Source of the DNA: Nocardia tengchongensis
GTDB taxonomy: Bacteria > Actinomycetota > Actinomycetes > Mycobacteriales > Mycobacteriaceae
Direction of reading: 5' to 3'
NCBI RefSeq assembly: GCF_018362975.1
Contig: NZ_CP074371.1
Coordinates: forward strand, 5,890,001-5,954,000
DNA: 64,000 nt
Shown: in pieces, positions 57,587-64,000 of the stretch
How positions within the stretch are numbered: position 1 is the first letter of the stretch
How the letters are laid out: every line of letters starts with the position of its first letter
Made by a program: the position numbers and the translations under genes
The notes under the pieces: model-generated
The model's input: only the letters and a program-made list of their open reading frames with translations
Database searches by the model: none
What the model was told of the DNA's origin: nothing

Positions 57587-58011
57587 TTGTTCATGATGCC
57601 CTTTGCGGCGCGCCACGTCCCGCGTGTCGACGACACCGGTTCGGCAACGCCTCGGCCATCACTTGATTCCGATCGCGATCTCCGCGAGGTACTTGATGAT
57701 GAGCTTCGTCATCGGCTGCCATGCCTTATCGGCGATGTCGCGCACCGCGATCGACTCGACTGCCTTCAGTCCGGTTGCGCCAGAGCCACGTTCGATCGTT
57801 CATGCTCAGCCCTCTATGAGCAGGCTCCCTACGCCGCCTATGACGATCATCGCCGCGTCGAATGACGCCGTAATGAGTGGCCGACTACCCGCCTTGTTCG
57901 CGGCTCGCTACGCACGCCCGGCAACACGCCCGCGATCGACGCGCCCGGGTTCGGCTCGAAACTTTTGTCGACAGGTGGCGACCAGCTGTTTTACGATCGT
58001 ATTATGCGGCC
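57587..58011. other. Gap between the DUF1361 gene and the toxin-antitoxin-like pair, possible small gene on the minus strand
   Basis: No full gene. On the minus strand an ATG at 57803 has an AGAGGG ribosome site, and a separate frame 20 nt in reads GLKAVESIAVRDIADKAWQ then PMTKLIIKYLAEIAIGIK to a TGA at 57659. The two would join into a 47-residue peptide if one base were removed. A basic amphipathic end makes this look like a real small protein, but it is not demonstrated. Confidence 0.35.
58000..58011 (+). promoter_or_regulatory. Leaderless promoter of the toxin-like gene
   Basis: TATTAT (58000-58005), six bases, GTG at 58012; the best -10 match in the window. Confidence 0.6.
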
Positions 58012-58299
58012 GTGGGATATGAGATTCCCGAGTGGGCGCTCGACGTCGCGGCCCGGCTCGGTATCGCGCCGGAGGAGGTCCTGCGGGTTCTGACCGGACC
58101 CGGGCGGCGCTGGCCGCGACCGGTGCGCGGGACGGGCGGACTACCCGCCCTCATGATCATCGGCCGCACCGGCGCCGGGCAGCCGCTCGCGGTGGTGGTG
58201 CGTCCGCTGTCGCAGTGGGACCAGCAGGTCGTCGGCGTCCGGCCGGTGACCGGACGGCTTCTCGCCCAGTTCGAACAATGGGAGGCGGACCATGAGTAA
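58012..58299 (+). CDS. BrnT-like / RelE-fold toxin-like protein
   Basis: 95 residues from the GTG at 58012. PEWALDVAARLGIAPEEVL is an N-terminal helix pair and ALMIIGRTGAGQPLAVVVRPL, then VVGVRPVTGRLLAQFEQWE form a beta-sheet with the VVVR strand of BrnT-like toxins. An RNase-type toxin is an inference from fold pattern and from the partner. The last 8 nt overlap the antitoxin-like gene, in the unusual order toxin first. Confidence 0.55.
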   Translation: MGYEIPEWALDVAARLGIAPEEVLRVLTGPGRRWPRPVRGTGGLPALMIIGRTGAGQPLAVVVRPLSQWDQQVVGVRPVTGRLLAQFEQWEADHE

Positions 58300-58633
58300 C
58301 CATCCGGACCAGGGGTACCCGAACACGGCCGCCGAGGCGCGCGATTTCCTCGACAGCCTCACCTTCGACGAGGACGCCCCCGAACCCGACCTGCCCGGCC
58401 CCGACACCCCCGTCACCGTGCTGCGCACGGTCCGGCTCCCCTACGCCATGGATCAACGCATCCGCGCCGAAGCCGACCACCGCGGCGTGAGCATGTCCGA
58501 CCTCATCCGCGATTTCCTCACGATCGAACTGTCCGCCCTCGACGACGACACCCCCATCAGCCGCGCCGACGCCCGCCGCGCCCTCTCCGCCGCCCTCGCG
58601 AATCTCTCACCGGCACACCACCCGCCACGGTGA
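58292..58633 (+). CDS. Ribbon-helix-helix (CopG/BrnA-like) antitoxin-like protein
   Basis: 113 residues. An acidic N-terminus (FDEDAPEPDLPGPDTP) precedes the RHH fold: a strand VLRTVRLPYAMDQRIRAEAD, then RGVSMSDLIRDFLTIEL. RHH antitoxins bind their own promoter and block the toxin. Translationally coupled to the toxin-like gene (8-nt overlap). Confidence 0.7.
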   Translation: MSNHPDQGYPNTAAEARDFLDSLTFDEDAPEPDLPGPDTPVTVLRTVRLPYAMDQRIRAEADHRGVSMSDLIRDFLTIELSALDDDTPISRADARRALSAALANLSPAHHPPR

Positions 58634-58641
58634 CGACAAAT

Positions 58642-58670
58642 CGCCCGGGCACCTGCTGGGTGCCCGGGCG
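58642..58670. terminator. Bidirectional terminator between the TA pair and secG
   Basis: CGCCCGGGCACC (58642-58653) pairs over 12 bp with GGTGCCCGGGCG (58659-58670), loop TGCTG. Confidence 0.8.
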
Positions 58671-58689
58671 ACTACGGAAGCTTATGGAC

Positions 58690-58923
58690 CTAGGAGAACT
58701 TGATTTCGAGGCCGATCCCGAGGATCGAGATCAGCCAGATGACGCCGAGGAAGATGGTGATGCGGTCGAGATTCTTCTCGACGACAGTGGAGCCCGACAG
58801 GCTCGACTGCACGCCACCACCGAAGAGGCTGGACAGACCTCCGCCCTTGGCGCGGTGCAACAGCACCAGCAGCACCAGCAGCACGCTGGTGATAACTAGG
58901 AGGATATCCAGGAACATCCGCAT
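58690..58923 (-). CDS. secG: Preprotein translocase subunit SecG
   Basis: 77 residues. Two membrane spans: FLDILLVITSVLLVLLVLLH and LDRITIFLGVIWLISILGIG, with the conserved GGGLSSLFGG loop. It belongs to the SecYEG channel. A TATACT -10 hexamer ends 8 nt before the ATG. In mycobacteria it follows tpiA on the same strand; here that upstream gene is missing, and it has its own promoter. Confidence 0.95.
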   Translation of the reverse strand: MRMFLDILLVITSVLLVLLVLLHRAKGGGLSSLFGGGVQSSLSGSTVVEKNLDRITIFLGVIWLISILGIGLEIKFS

Positions 58924-59400
58924 TCCACGGAGTATAGGGGGTCATCAGGGGTGCTCTTACCAACCCCCCTGGTGAGGGGCACGCTCTTCGAGTGCGCCGC
59001 AGCCCGTCTCGGACTGCCCCACGATGGCCCGCAACGAAGTGGCACGAAATCTGGCCCTGCCCGCCCCGCGATGCCCCAGCTCTCCCGATGCAGAACAAGA
59101 TCATTTACCGCGCCGACAGGTCGACACCGACCAGATCCACGCCGCCATCTAGCAACTGCACAGCAATGCCGCTCAGCCTCGCACGAAGGCGCTGCATCCG
59201 CACCTATGTTCGAACACTGGGCTGATGACTTCGACCGATCAAGGCGCGAAGTCCAGCGCCAGTCTTAAGTAGCCGAATTGAGGGCGGTCTGCGACACGAA
59301 AGACACTGCGGTACAGCGGCTATCGGTGGTCGAGGCACCATCAAGGGGGCGGTGGCCCGTCCAGGTCGTACCCCAGATCCCCGCCGAGCCCACTGGCCCG
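58924..59400. other. Unassigned region upstream of secG
   Basis: 477 bp with no convincing coding frame (translations in both strands are short, Arg/Ser-rich and without ribosome sites). Contains the secG promoter (58931-58936) and an imperfect hairpin at 58962-58978. tpiA would be expected here from the mycobacterial order. Confidence 0.5.
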
Positions 59401-60528
59401 TCACACCGGGTGAATGAACACAGAAGCCTGGCCATCCAGCAGGCGGCAGATCTCCCCGTCCGGATACGGGGTGCTCCGGCTCGCCTGCTGGAACGCACGC
59501 ATGAACGCGGACATCGCCGCAGCGACCGGCGCGTGCCGGGTGAGGACCGCGGCGGCTCCCTCGGGGATGCCCTCCGGCGGCTTGCCCTCGGCGATGGCGC
59601 GCACCATCGCGGCGCGCGTCTCCCGGCCTTCCAGCCCGTACAGGGCAGTGAGCAGCCAGTTCACCAGATAGGTGGCAGTGAAACCGCGGTCATAGCTCTG
59701 GTTCCGGTCGAAGAACACGGCCTCCTCCGGCGAGATGTCGAACGCCGAGGAGAGCGAAAGGCCGTAGTCGCCGAAGTAGAGGCGTCGACCGTCCGTCAGG
59801 ATGTTCCAGAAGTGCGCGTCGAGATGCAGCAGCCCACGGCTGTTCATGAAGGCGGTGCCGGCGGCCACCTCCCGCTCCACCATGGCGCACGCCCGGTCGG
59901 CGGCCTCATCGCCCGCCTCGATCTGGACGTTCAGCCACTCGTGCAGGGTCTGCGGGATGTACTCCAGAAACAGCGCGATGCTCGCCGAAGAGTCCCGCAG
60001 GGCCTCGATCCGGTGACGTACCTGGGGTCGGCCGTCCCAGTAGGCGACGGCGCGATCGATATCGGCGAGCTCCTCTGGCAGCGGCGTCGTGTCCGGCAAC
60101 ACCCGCCAGTGGTACATCAGCGGGAAGCACTCGTAATCGGCGGCGAGCACCCAGTTCGTCGTCATGGTGTGCACGGCGAGCTCACGCCAAGCCCCGAATC
60201 CCGCCCCGCCGATGAGGCCGACGCCGTAATGGTAGAACAGCGGCACGTCGAACAGGTTCGCCGTGGACCGGACGTGCTCCGGTTGCCGTTCCAGGTCGGT
60301 GAGGGGCACGCGCTTCACGAAAACCGGGGTTCCGGCGACCTCCAGCAGCGCCGACTTTCCGCCGATACCGGCACCGATCGGCACAGCCGCATCAACGAGC
60401 TCACCCAACGCGTGATCGCTGTGCATCGCCAGGGCCGTGGAGACGCCACCGTAGGCGTGCAGGCGCGCCGGACGCGACCTGTCACGGGTCGCCGCCGCGT
60501 CCCGGCATATCGCCTCACTGTCGCGCAT
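59401..60528 (-). CDS. Kinase-fold (protein kinase / phosphotransferase-like) protein
   Basis: 375 residues from the ATG at 60528. The catalytic loop GLLHLDAHFWNILTDGRRLYFGDYGLSLS has HxDxxxxN and a DYG in place of DFG. The N-terminal VFVKRVPLTDLERQPEHVRSTANLF provides the ATP-binding Lys. It resembles aminoglycoside phosphotransferase/Ser-Thr kinase relatives; substrate unknown, and activity not certain. Divergent from the ABM-like gene. Confidence 0.75.
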   Translation of the reverse strand: MRDSEAICRDAAATRDRSRPARLHAYGGVSTALAMHSDHALGELVDAAVPIGAGIGGKSALLEVAGTPVFVKRVPLTDLERQPEHVRSTANLFDVPLFYHYGVGLIGGAGFGAWRELAVHTMTTNWVLAADYECFPLMYHWRVLPDTTPLPEELADIDRAVAYWDGRPQVRHRIEALRDSSASIALFLEYIPQTLHEWLNVQIEAGDEAADRACAMVEREVAAGTAFMNSRGLLHLDAHFWNILTDGRRLYFGDYGLSLSSAFDISPEEAVFFDRNQSYDRGFTATYLVNWLLTALYGLEGRETRAAMVRAIAEGKPPEGIPEGAAAVLTRHAPVAAAMSAFMRAFQQASRSTPYPDGEICRLLDGQASVFIHPV

Positions 60529-60708
60529 CACCACGATCCCCCTGTTGCACTGGCGATTCCGTCTCAATCAACAGTCACCCTATCGCGATCTTTGGCCTGT
60601 CAAACATCCGGAAATGCCGAATGCCGCGCGTCGAGACAGATCGAACCCGTTGCGTGTGAGGACATTAGGGTGGTCTCGAGGTATCGACGACCGGCGGAGG
60701 GGAATCCA

Positions 60709-61029
60709 TTGGCTGACACCGAGATGTTCAGCGTCTACGGACGCGTATCAGCGCTGCCGAACCAGCGGGACACTGTGATCGAGCTGATCCACGAAGCGGC
60801 GCAAGCCTGCGGGGAGTCGAGCGGGCTGGTCGCCTACAGCATCAACGCACCAATCAACGACCCGAACTCCGTCTGGGTGACGCAGCTGTGGGTCTCGAAG
60901 GACGCACACGACGCGACCACCCATAGGGAGTCCGTCCGGGCTGTGTCCCTCCGGATGGTCCCACTCCTGGCTGCACCGCCGACGAGCTCCTACGGTCACG
61001 CTATCCACGCTCATGGGTTCAACCGGTAG
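60709..61029 (+). CDS. Antibiotic biosynthesis monooxygenase (ABM)-like protein
   Basis: 106 residues from TTG at 60709, with GCGGAGGGG upstream (spacing about 9). The ferredoxin-like ABM pattern is present: FSVYGRVSALPNQRDTVIEL, LVAYSINAPINDP, VWVTQLWVSKDAHDATTHRES. Members are small oxygenases or quinone-related enzymes; role unknown. Divergent from the kinase-fold gene. Confidence 0.8.
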   Translation: MADTEMFSVYGRVSALPNQRDTVIELIHEAAQACGESSGLVAYSINAPINDPNSVWVTQLWVSKDAHDATTHRESVRAVSLRMVPLLAAPPTSSYGHAIHAHGFNR

Positions 61030-61153
61030 CGCTCACCGAACGCACTCATTTGCCGCATACCGCGCTGACGAACCGGCCAAGGGCCTTGTATCCGAAGACG
61101 TCTGGTCCGCGTCCGCGGCGGCGACGATTTCGGCCCACACCCCGGTCAATCCC

Positions 61154-61366
61154 TCAACGGGTCGGGACTTCTGGTGTCCCGAATGCTGTGGTGCGGCTGA
61201 CCAGCCGCCTGGCCTCGTCGCGTTTGCGGCGAAGGAAGGTCAGGGTGAGGTCGATGCCTTCGATCTCACCGAGCCATCCCTCGTCGCATGCGCGGTGGCG
61301 GCCTTGTTCACGGTCGGTTTCAATGTCGTTGAGCCTGTGAATCATTCGTGGGTCGACGTGGAGCAT
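61154..61366 (-). pseudogene. C-terminal tail of an integrase-associated protein
   Basis: 70 residues with MIHRLNDIETDREQG, then DEGWLGEIEGIDLTLTFLRRKRDEARRL. This tail is common at the end of, or right after, actinobacterial transposon and phage integrase/recombinase genes. No catalytic domain is left nearby, so it is a remnant of a former mobile element. Confidence 0.45.
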
Positions 61367-61507
61367 GGGACATGCGGATACAGGCGGGTTCGTGGCTGCA
61401 TGGTGTGGCGTAGGGCTCGCCGGTTCCCTATCACGGTGCCCACGCAGCGATGCCGCGTACTGGACGCTTCCGATGATTGGCCAGGTCGCGTCAACGGGCC
61501 GGGGCAA

Positions 61508-62056
61508 TCAGGGAAGTCCCCGAAGCAGGGGAATGTCGGGCCGCGCTGCGGCGGCAAGCCAGTGGTCCGCGGCTGTTGCGAGATCGTGTAGCGCCGCGCC
61601 GTGCCGATCGGCGAGTTCCGCATTATGCGTCATCACGTCGATCTCGTTGGCGAAGGTGAGTGCGACGAACGCCCGAGCGCCGGCGTCGTCGAGTTGGACG
61701 GCGGAGCCTGTGAAACGGTCGGTGAGGGTGAACGGCTCGGAGCCTGCGAACTGCGGGTACGCGAGATCACGCACGCAGGCGCCGTAGCAGTAGACGAGTT
61801 CTTCGGCACGTCCGCCGATTATGTGCACCAGCTCGCCACGCCGGCCGGGGGTGATCAGGTGGTCGGCGAATCCTGCGGTGCCGTATGCGGCGTGGGCGAG
61901 TCCCGCCAGTGCGATCTCGGCCGGCTGCCCCCAGGACTGGAGCCGCCGCGCGACGCGGTTCAGATGGTCGAGCAGGGTGCCGCCGGGATGTGCCATCGTG
62001 GCGGCCCCGTGGCTCGTCAGCCAGTCACGAGCTGCATCGAATCGGTCGTCGGTCAT
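61508..62056 (-). CDS. HD-like (DUF6817-type) hypothetical protein
   Basis: 182 residues from the ATG at 62056, with GGAGG 5 nt upstream. MAHPGGTLLDHLNRVARRLQSWG and LAGLAHAAYGTAGFADHLI give the spaced His/Asp pattern of HD-domain phosphohydrolases; the C-terminus is helical. Substrate unknown. It faces the MerR gene on the other strand. Confidence 0.65.
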   Translation of the reverse strand: MTDDRFDAARDWLTSHGAATMAHPGGTLLDHLNRVARRLQSWGQPAEIALAGLAHAAYGTAGFADHLITPGRRGELVHIIGGRAEELVYCYGACVRDLAYPQFAGSEPFTLTDRFTGSAVQLDDAGARAFVALTFANEIDVMTHNAELADRHGAALHDLATAADHWLAAAARPDIPLLRGLP

Positions 62057-62335
62057 GGACACCTCCGGACGTCAGTGGTCGGTGGCCGCTGCGGCTCACC
62101 GCCTCTCGCGTCCAACCTACTCACCACAACAACCGGATTCAGCCTGTCGGCTAACCGCGGCTTTCTCGCGGCCCAGGGCCGTGGTGGATTGGGCAGACGC
62201 GGCGATCTTCTACCGATGAGCGCTCGGAAGATTCCGCGACCATGGGCTGCAGTACCGGGCCAGCGATCGGCGTCCGAGCTGGTGTGATGTGTTTCGAGTT
62301 GACCTGACAGTGGGTGGAAGGTGCAGGTTGATGCC

Positions 62336-63244
62336 ATGCACGAAGACACCGATCTGTTCACGGTCGGCCAGCTGGCGCAGCGAACTGGGTTGTCGGCGCG
62401 GACGATCCGGTTCTGGTCTGATATCGGAGCCGTTTCTCCGGTGGCGCGGTCGGCTGGCGGGTACCGGCTCTTCGATGCTGGTGCGGTCGAGCGCATCGAA
62501 CTGGTTCACACGCTTCGGCAGCTGGGCCTGGATCTGCCGACCGTGCACCGGGTCCTCGAGCAGCAGGCCACTTTGGCCGAGGTCGCGGAAACGCATGTGC
62601 GTGCCTTGGACGCGCAGATCCGGTCGTTGCGGTTGAGCCGAGCCGTGTTGAGCACTGTCGCAAAGCGCGGCACATCCACGCAGGAGATGACATTGATACA
62701 CAAATTGGCGCAGCTGTCCGCGCGTGAACGGCAGCAGATCATCGACGGGTTCGTCGATCGAGTGTTTGCCGGGGTCGAGGACGAGGACGCCTTGGTCATC
62801 GCGGAGTTCATGCGGGAGCTACCCGCCGCTCTGCCCGACGAACCTTCGGTCGAACAGGTCGACGCTTGGGTGGAATTGGCTGAACTGGTCTGCGACGAAG
62901 GGTTCGAACAGGCATTGCGCCACAGGGTCGTCAACAGCGGGCCCGATAACCGTATCGAGTTCGGTCTCAACATCCGTCCTTTGGTGATCGAACACGCCGG
63001 CCACGCTGTCACCATGGGTATCGCACCCGATTCCGAGCTGGGTCGAATGACCCTGGACCGCATTGTTCCGGCGGACTTGCCTGCGGCTGAACAGGTCTCA
63101 CTCTTGGCCTGGCTCGATACCGTGACCGAACCACGTATCGAAAGGTACTGGCAGCTGCTGAATCTGATCCACGGCCACACACCTGAAGAGCCCAGTGTGC
63201 CTGCCTTCAGATGGTTCGCCGACGGCCTGCGCGCGCACCGATAG
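62336..63244 (+). CDS. MerR family regulator with long C-terminal domain
   Basis: 302 residues from the ATG at 62336. The winged HTH LFTVGQLAQRTGLSARTIRFWSDIGAVSPVARSAGGYRLFDAGAVERIELV is at residues 7-60. A coiled coil (RALDAQIRSLRLSRAVL) and a helical domain of about 180 residues follow; no metal-binding Cys pattern, so a small-molecule sensor is likely. TTGACC (62299-62304) and an ACCTG...CAGGT inverted repeat over the promoter fit MerR-type activation. Confidence 0.8.
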   Translation: MHEDTDLFTVGQLAQRTGLSARTIRFWSDIGAVSPVARSAGGYRLFDAGAVERIELVHTLRQLGLDLPTVHRVLEQQATLAEVAETHVRALDAQIRSLRLSRAVLSTVAKRGTSTQEMTLIHKLAQLSARERQQIIDGFVDRVFAGVEDEDALVIAEFMRELPAALPDEPSVEQVDAWVELAELVCDEGFEQALRHRVVNSGPDNRIEFGLNIRPLVIEHAGHAVTMGIAPDSELGRMTLDRIVPADLPAAEQVSLLAWLDTVTEPRIERYWQLLNLIHGHTPEEPSVPAFRWFADGLRAHR

Positions 63245-63401
63245 GTGCGCACCTCGGGCAAACGCACTCATCTGCCGGTTACAAGGCCGTTCGGACCGGC
63301 GAGCCCGCGGCCAGCCGAACGCACCATAATGCCTGCGACGCTTCACGAGACGGTGGATATCCAGTTGCCGCGCGGGCGATTGGACCACCACTATCGCGGG
63401 C

Positions 63402-63680
63402 ATGGACGTGGAATTGTCGTCTGCACTTGAACCGGGTGTAGGACCTCCGCAGCGAATCAACTTGGGGGACCTGCTGATCCGTCGCTGGCAGCCGGAGGAT
63501 CCGATGGCCCGGTTCGAGGCGATCACGACGTCGCACGGGGCTGGCCCACTGCCGCTCGTGGTTTCAACTACGGCATCGTCGATAGTGACGGCATAGTACT
63601 CGGCGCGATCGGCGTGCACGACCGTCTCGGCCCCTCGGCGCTCGCGATCGGTTATTGGTGCCTGTAGCCAGGGTTTGGCA
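63402..63680 (+). pseudogene. Disrupted GNAT acetyltransferase remnant
   Basis: Two frame fragments: LGDLLIRRWQPEDPMARFEAITTSH in one frame and FNYGIVDSDGIVLGAIGVHD then ALAIGYWCL in another, resembling the N-terminal half of a RimJ/RimL-type acetyltransferase (GYW motif). There is a stop at the expected mid-domain position and no C-terminal half with the acetyl-CoA loop. Degenerate. Confidence 0.5.
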
Positions 63681-63724
63681 CTGACCGTTCGACCGATCGA
63701 ATCGGGCACAAGGTGGGCCCTTCG

Positions 63725-64000
63725 TCAGGAGTTCCTTGCGGCAGGAGTGCTGCGTGTCGTGCTTCTCGAAATGGGGGCGGTGGCGTCGTCCAGTCGGACA
63801 GTCGGTGTCTCGCTGTCGATTCTGCGAGGACGGACTCTCAGAGAGGATCGTGGCCTGGCGGCCGGTGTGCCATCGGGCAGGAGCGCTATCTGCTCGGTGA
63901 CCGGGTCGGTGATCGGCGTGGTTTTGACCAAGTCGATCATTTCGCCGCCACCGGGGAGCTCGTCGTCGAGGATCGGTTCGCCCAGGCCGATCTTCTGTTG
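63725..64000 (-). CDS. Partial ORF of unknown function, cut by the right edge
   Basis: 92 codons open to the edge on the minus strand (the C-terminal part only). The sequence LGEPILDDELPGGGEMIDLVKTT, then TEQIALLPDGTPAARPRSS with a Thr/Arg-rich tail has no recognised domain. An internal ATG at 63940 could be the start only if the upstream frame is not coding. Confidence 0.35.
   Translation of the reverse strand, partial: QQKIGLGEPILDDELPGGGEMIDLVKTTPITDPVTEQIALLPDGTPAARPRSSLRVRPRRIDSETPTVRLDDATAPISRSTTRSTPAARNS

Noticed and set aside
61030..61153. Short frames between the ABM-like gene and the integrase tail
   Set aside because: No ribosome site, codon bias or similarity; treated as non-coding.

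Overview
The window is high-GC DNA from a mycolic-acid actinomycete, most probably Nocardia or a close relative (Rhodococcus, Gordonia). The evidence is codon use, an mptB lipoglycan mannosyltransferase, and a backbone that matches the mycobacterial order mptB - ABC ATPase - ABC permease - ctaA - qor - ctaB - tkt - tal - zwf - opcA - pgl - secG. The order is kept, but accessory blocks have been inserted at several points. Many genes start at or within a base or two of a predicted transcription start (TANNNT, about 6 nt, then ATG/GTG), so leaderless messages look common.

Layout. 0-2.4 kb: pyruvate:quinone oxidoreductase (cut by the left edge) and a TetR regulator. 2.5-5.7 kb: a compact set of a CsoR/CstR-family sensor, a DUF2892 membrane protein, a DUF302 protein and an MMPL/RND exporter, with three near-identical ATACCCC-type palindromes in front of its two transcription units. 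5.8-10.3 kb: mptB, ABC exporter, ctaA. 10.3-14.2 kb: lipocalin/CrtC-like protein, MpaB-type oxygenase with a divergent TetR, and a methyltransferase whose 3' end contains the 3' half of a tRNA-Arg(ACG). 14.2-17.4 kb: a small island (XRE-TPR regulator, three or four small unknown genes, degenerate recombinase-like protein) ending in a GNAT remnant. 17.5-22.7 kb: HEAT-like protein, lipoprotein, two methyltransferases, TetR, SnoaL-like protein. 22.7-29.8 kb: a complete N-acetylglucosamine PTS locus (nagB, nagA, ptsI, ptsH, EIIC against divergent EIIB-EIIA, plus a DasR-type GntR regulator) with two dre-like operators in the divergent promoter. 29.9-39.4 kb: qor, TetR/FAD-monooxygenase pair, a NERD-like membrane protein, two nearly identical alpha/beta hydrolases in inverted orientation around a secreted CAP protein and a DHFR-family reductase, then ctaB. 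39.7-46.2 kb: the pentose-phosphate operon tkt-tal-zwf-opcA-pgl. 46.4-57.6 kb: lysin-B/cutinase-like esterase, FAD oxidase, lactate 2-monooxygenase, amidase, thioesterase, epoxide hydrolase, and an SDR-thiolase-acyl-CoA synthetase lipid-catabolic operon. 58-59 kb: a type II toxin-antitoxin-like pair and secG. 59.4-64 kb: an accessory tail (kinase-fold protein, ABM protein, integrase-tail remnant, HD-like protein, MerR regulator, GNAT pseudogene, partial ORF) where gap-pgk-tpi would be expected.

How the genes work together: the PTS block imports GlcNAc as GlcNAc-6-P, NagA deacetylates it and NagB deaminates it to fructose-6-P, which feeds the pentose-phosphate and glycolytic enzymes. CtaA and CtaB make heme A for the aa3 oxidase. 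The PoxB-like and lactate-monooxygenase enzymes oxidise pyruvate and lactate.

Caution on sequence quality: nine otherwise intact genes or gene segments carry a single-base insertion or deletion, mostly in short homopolymers. Two of these compensate each other inside tkt. I read most of them as sequencing or assembly errors and annotate the restored genes.
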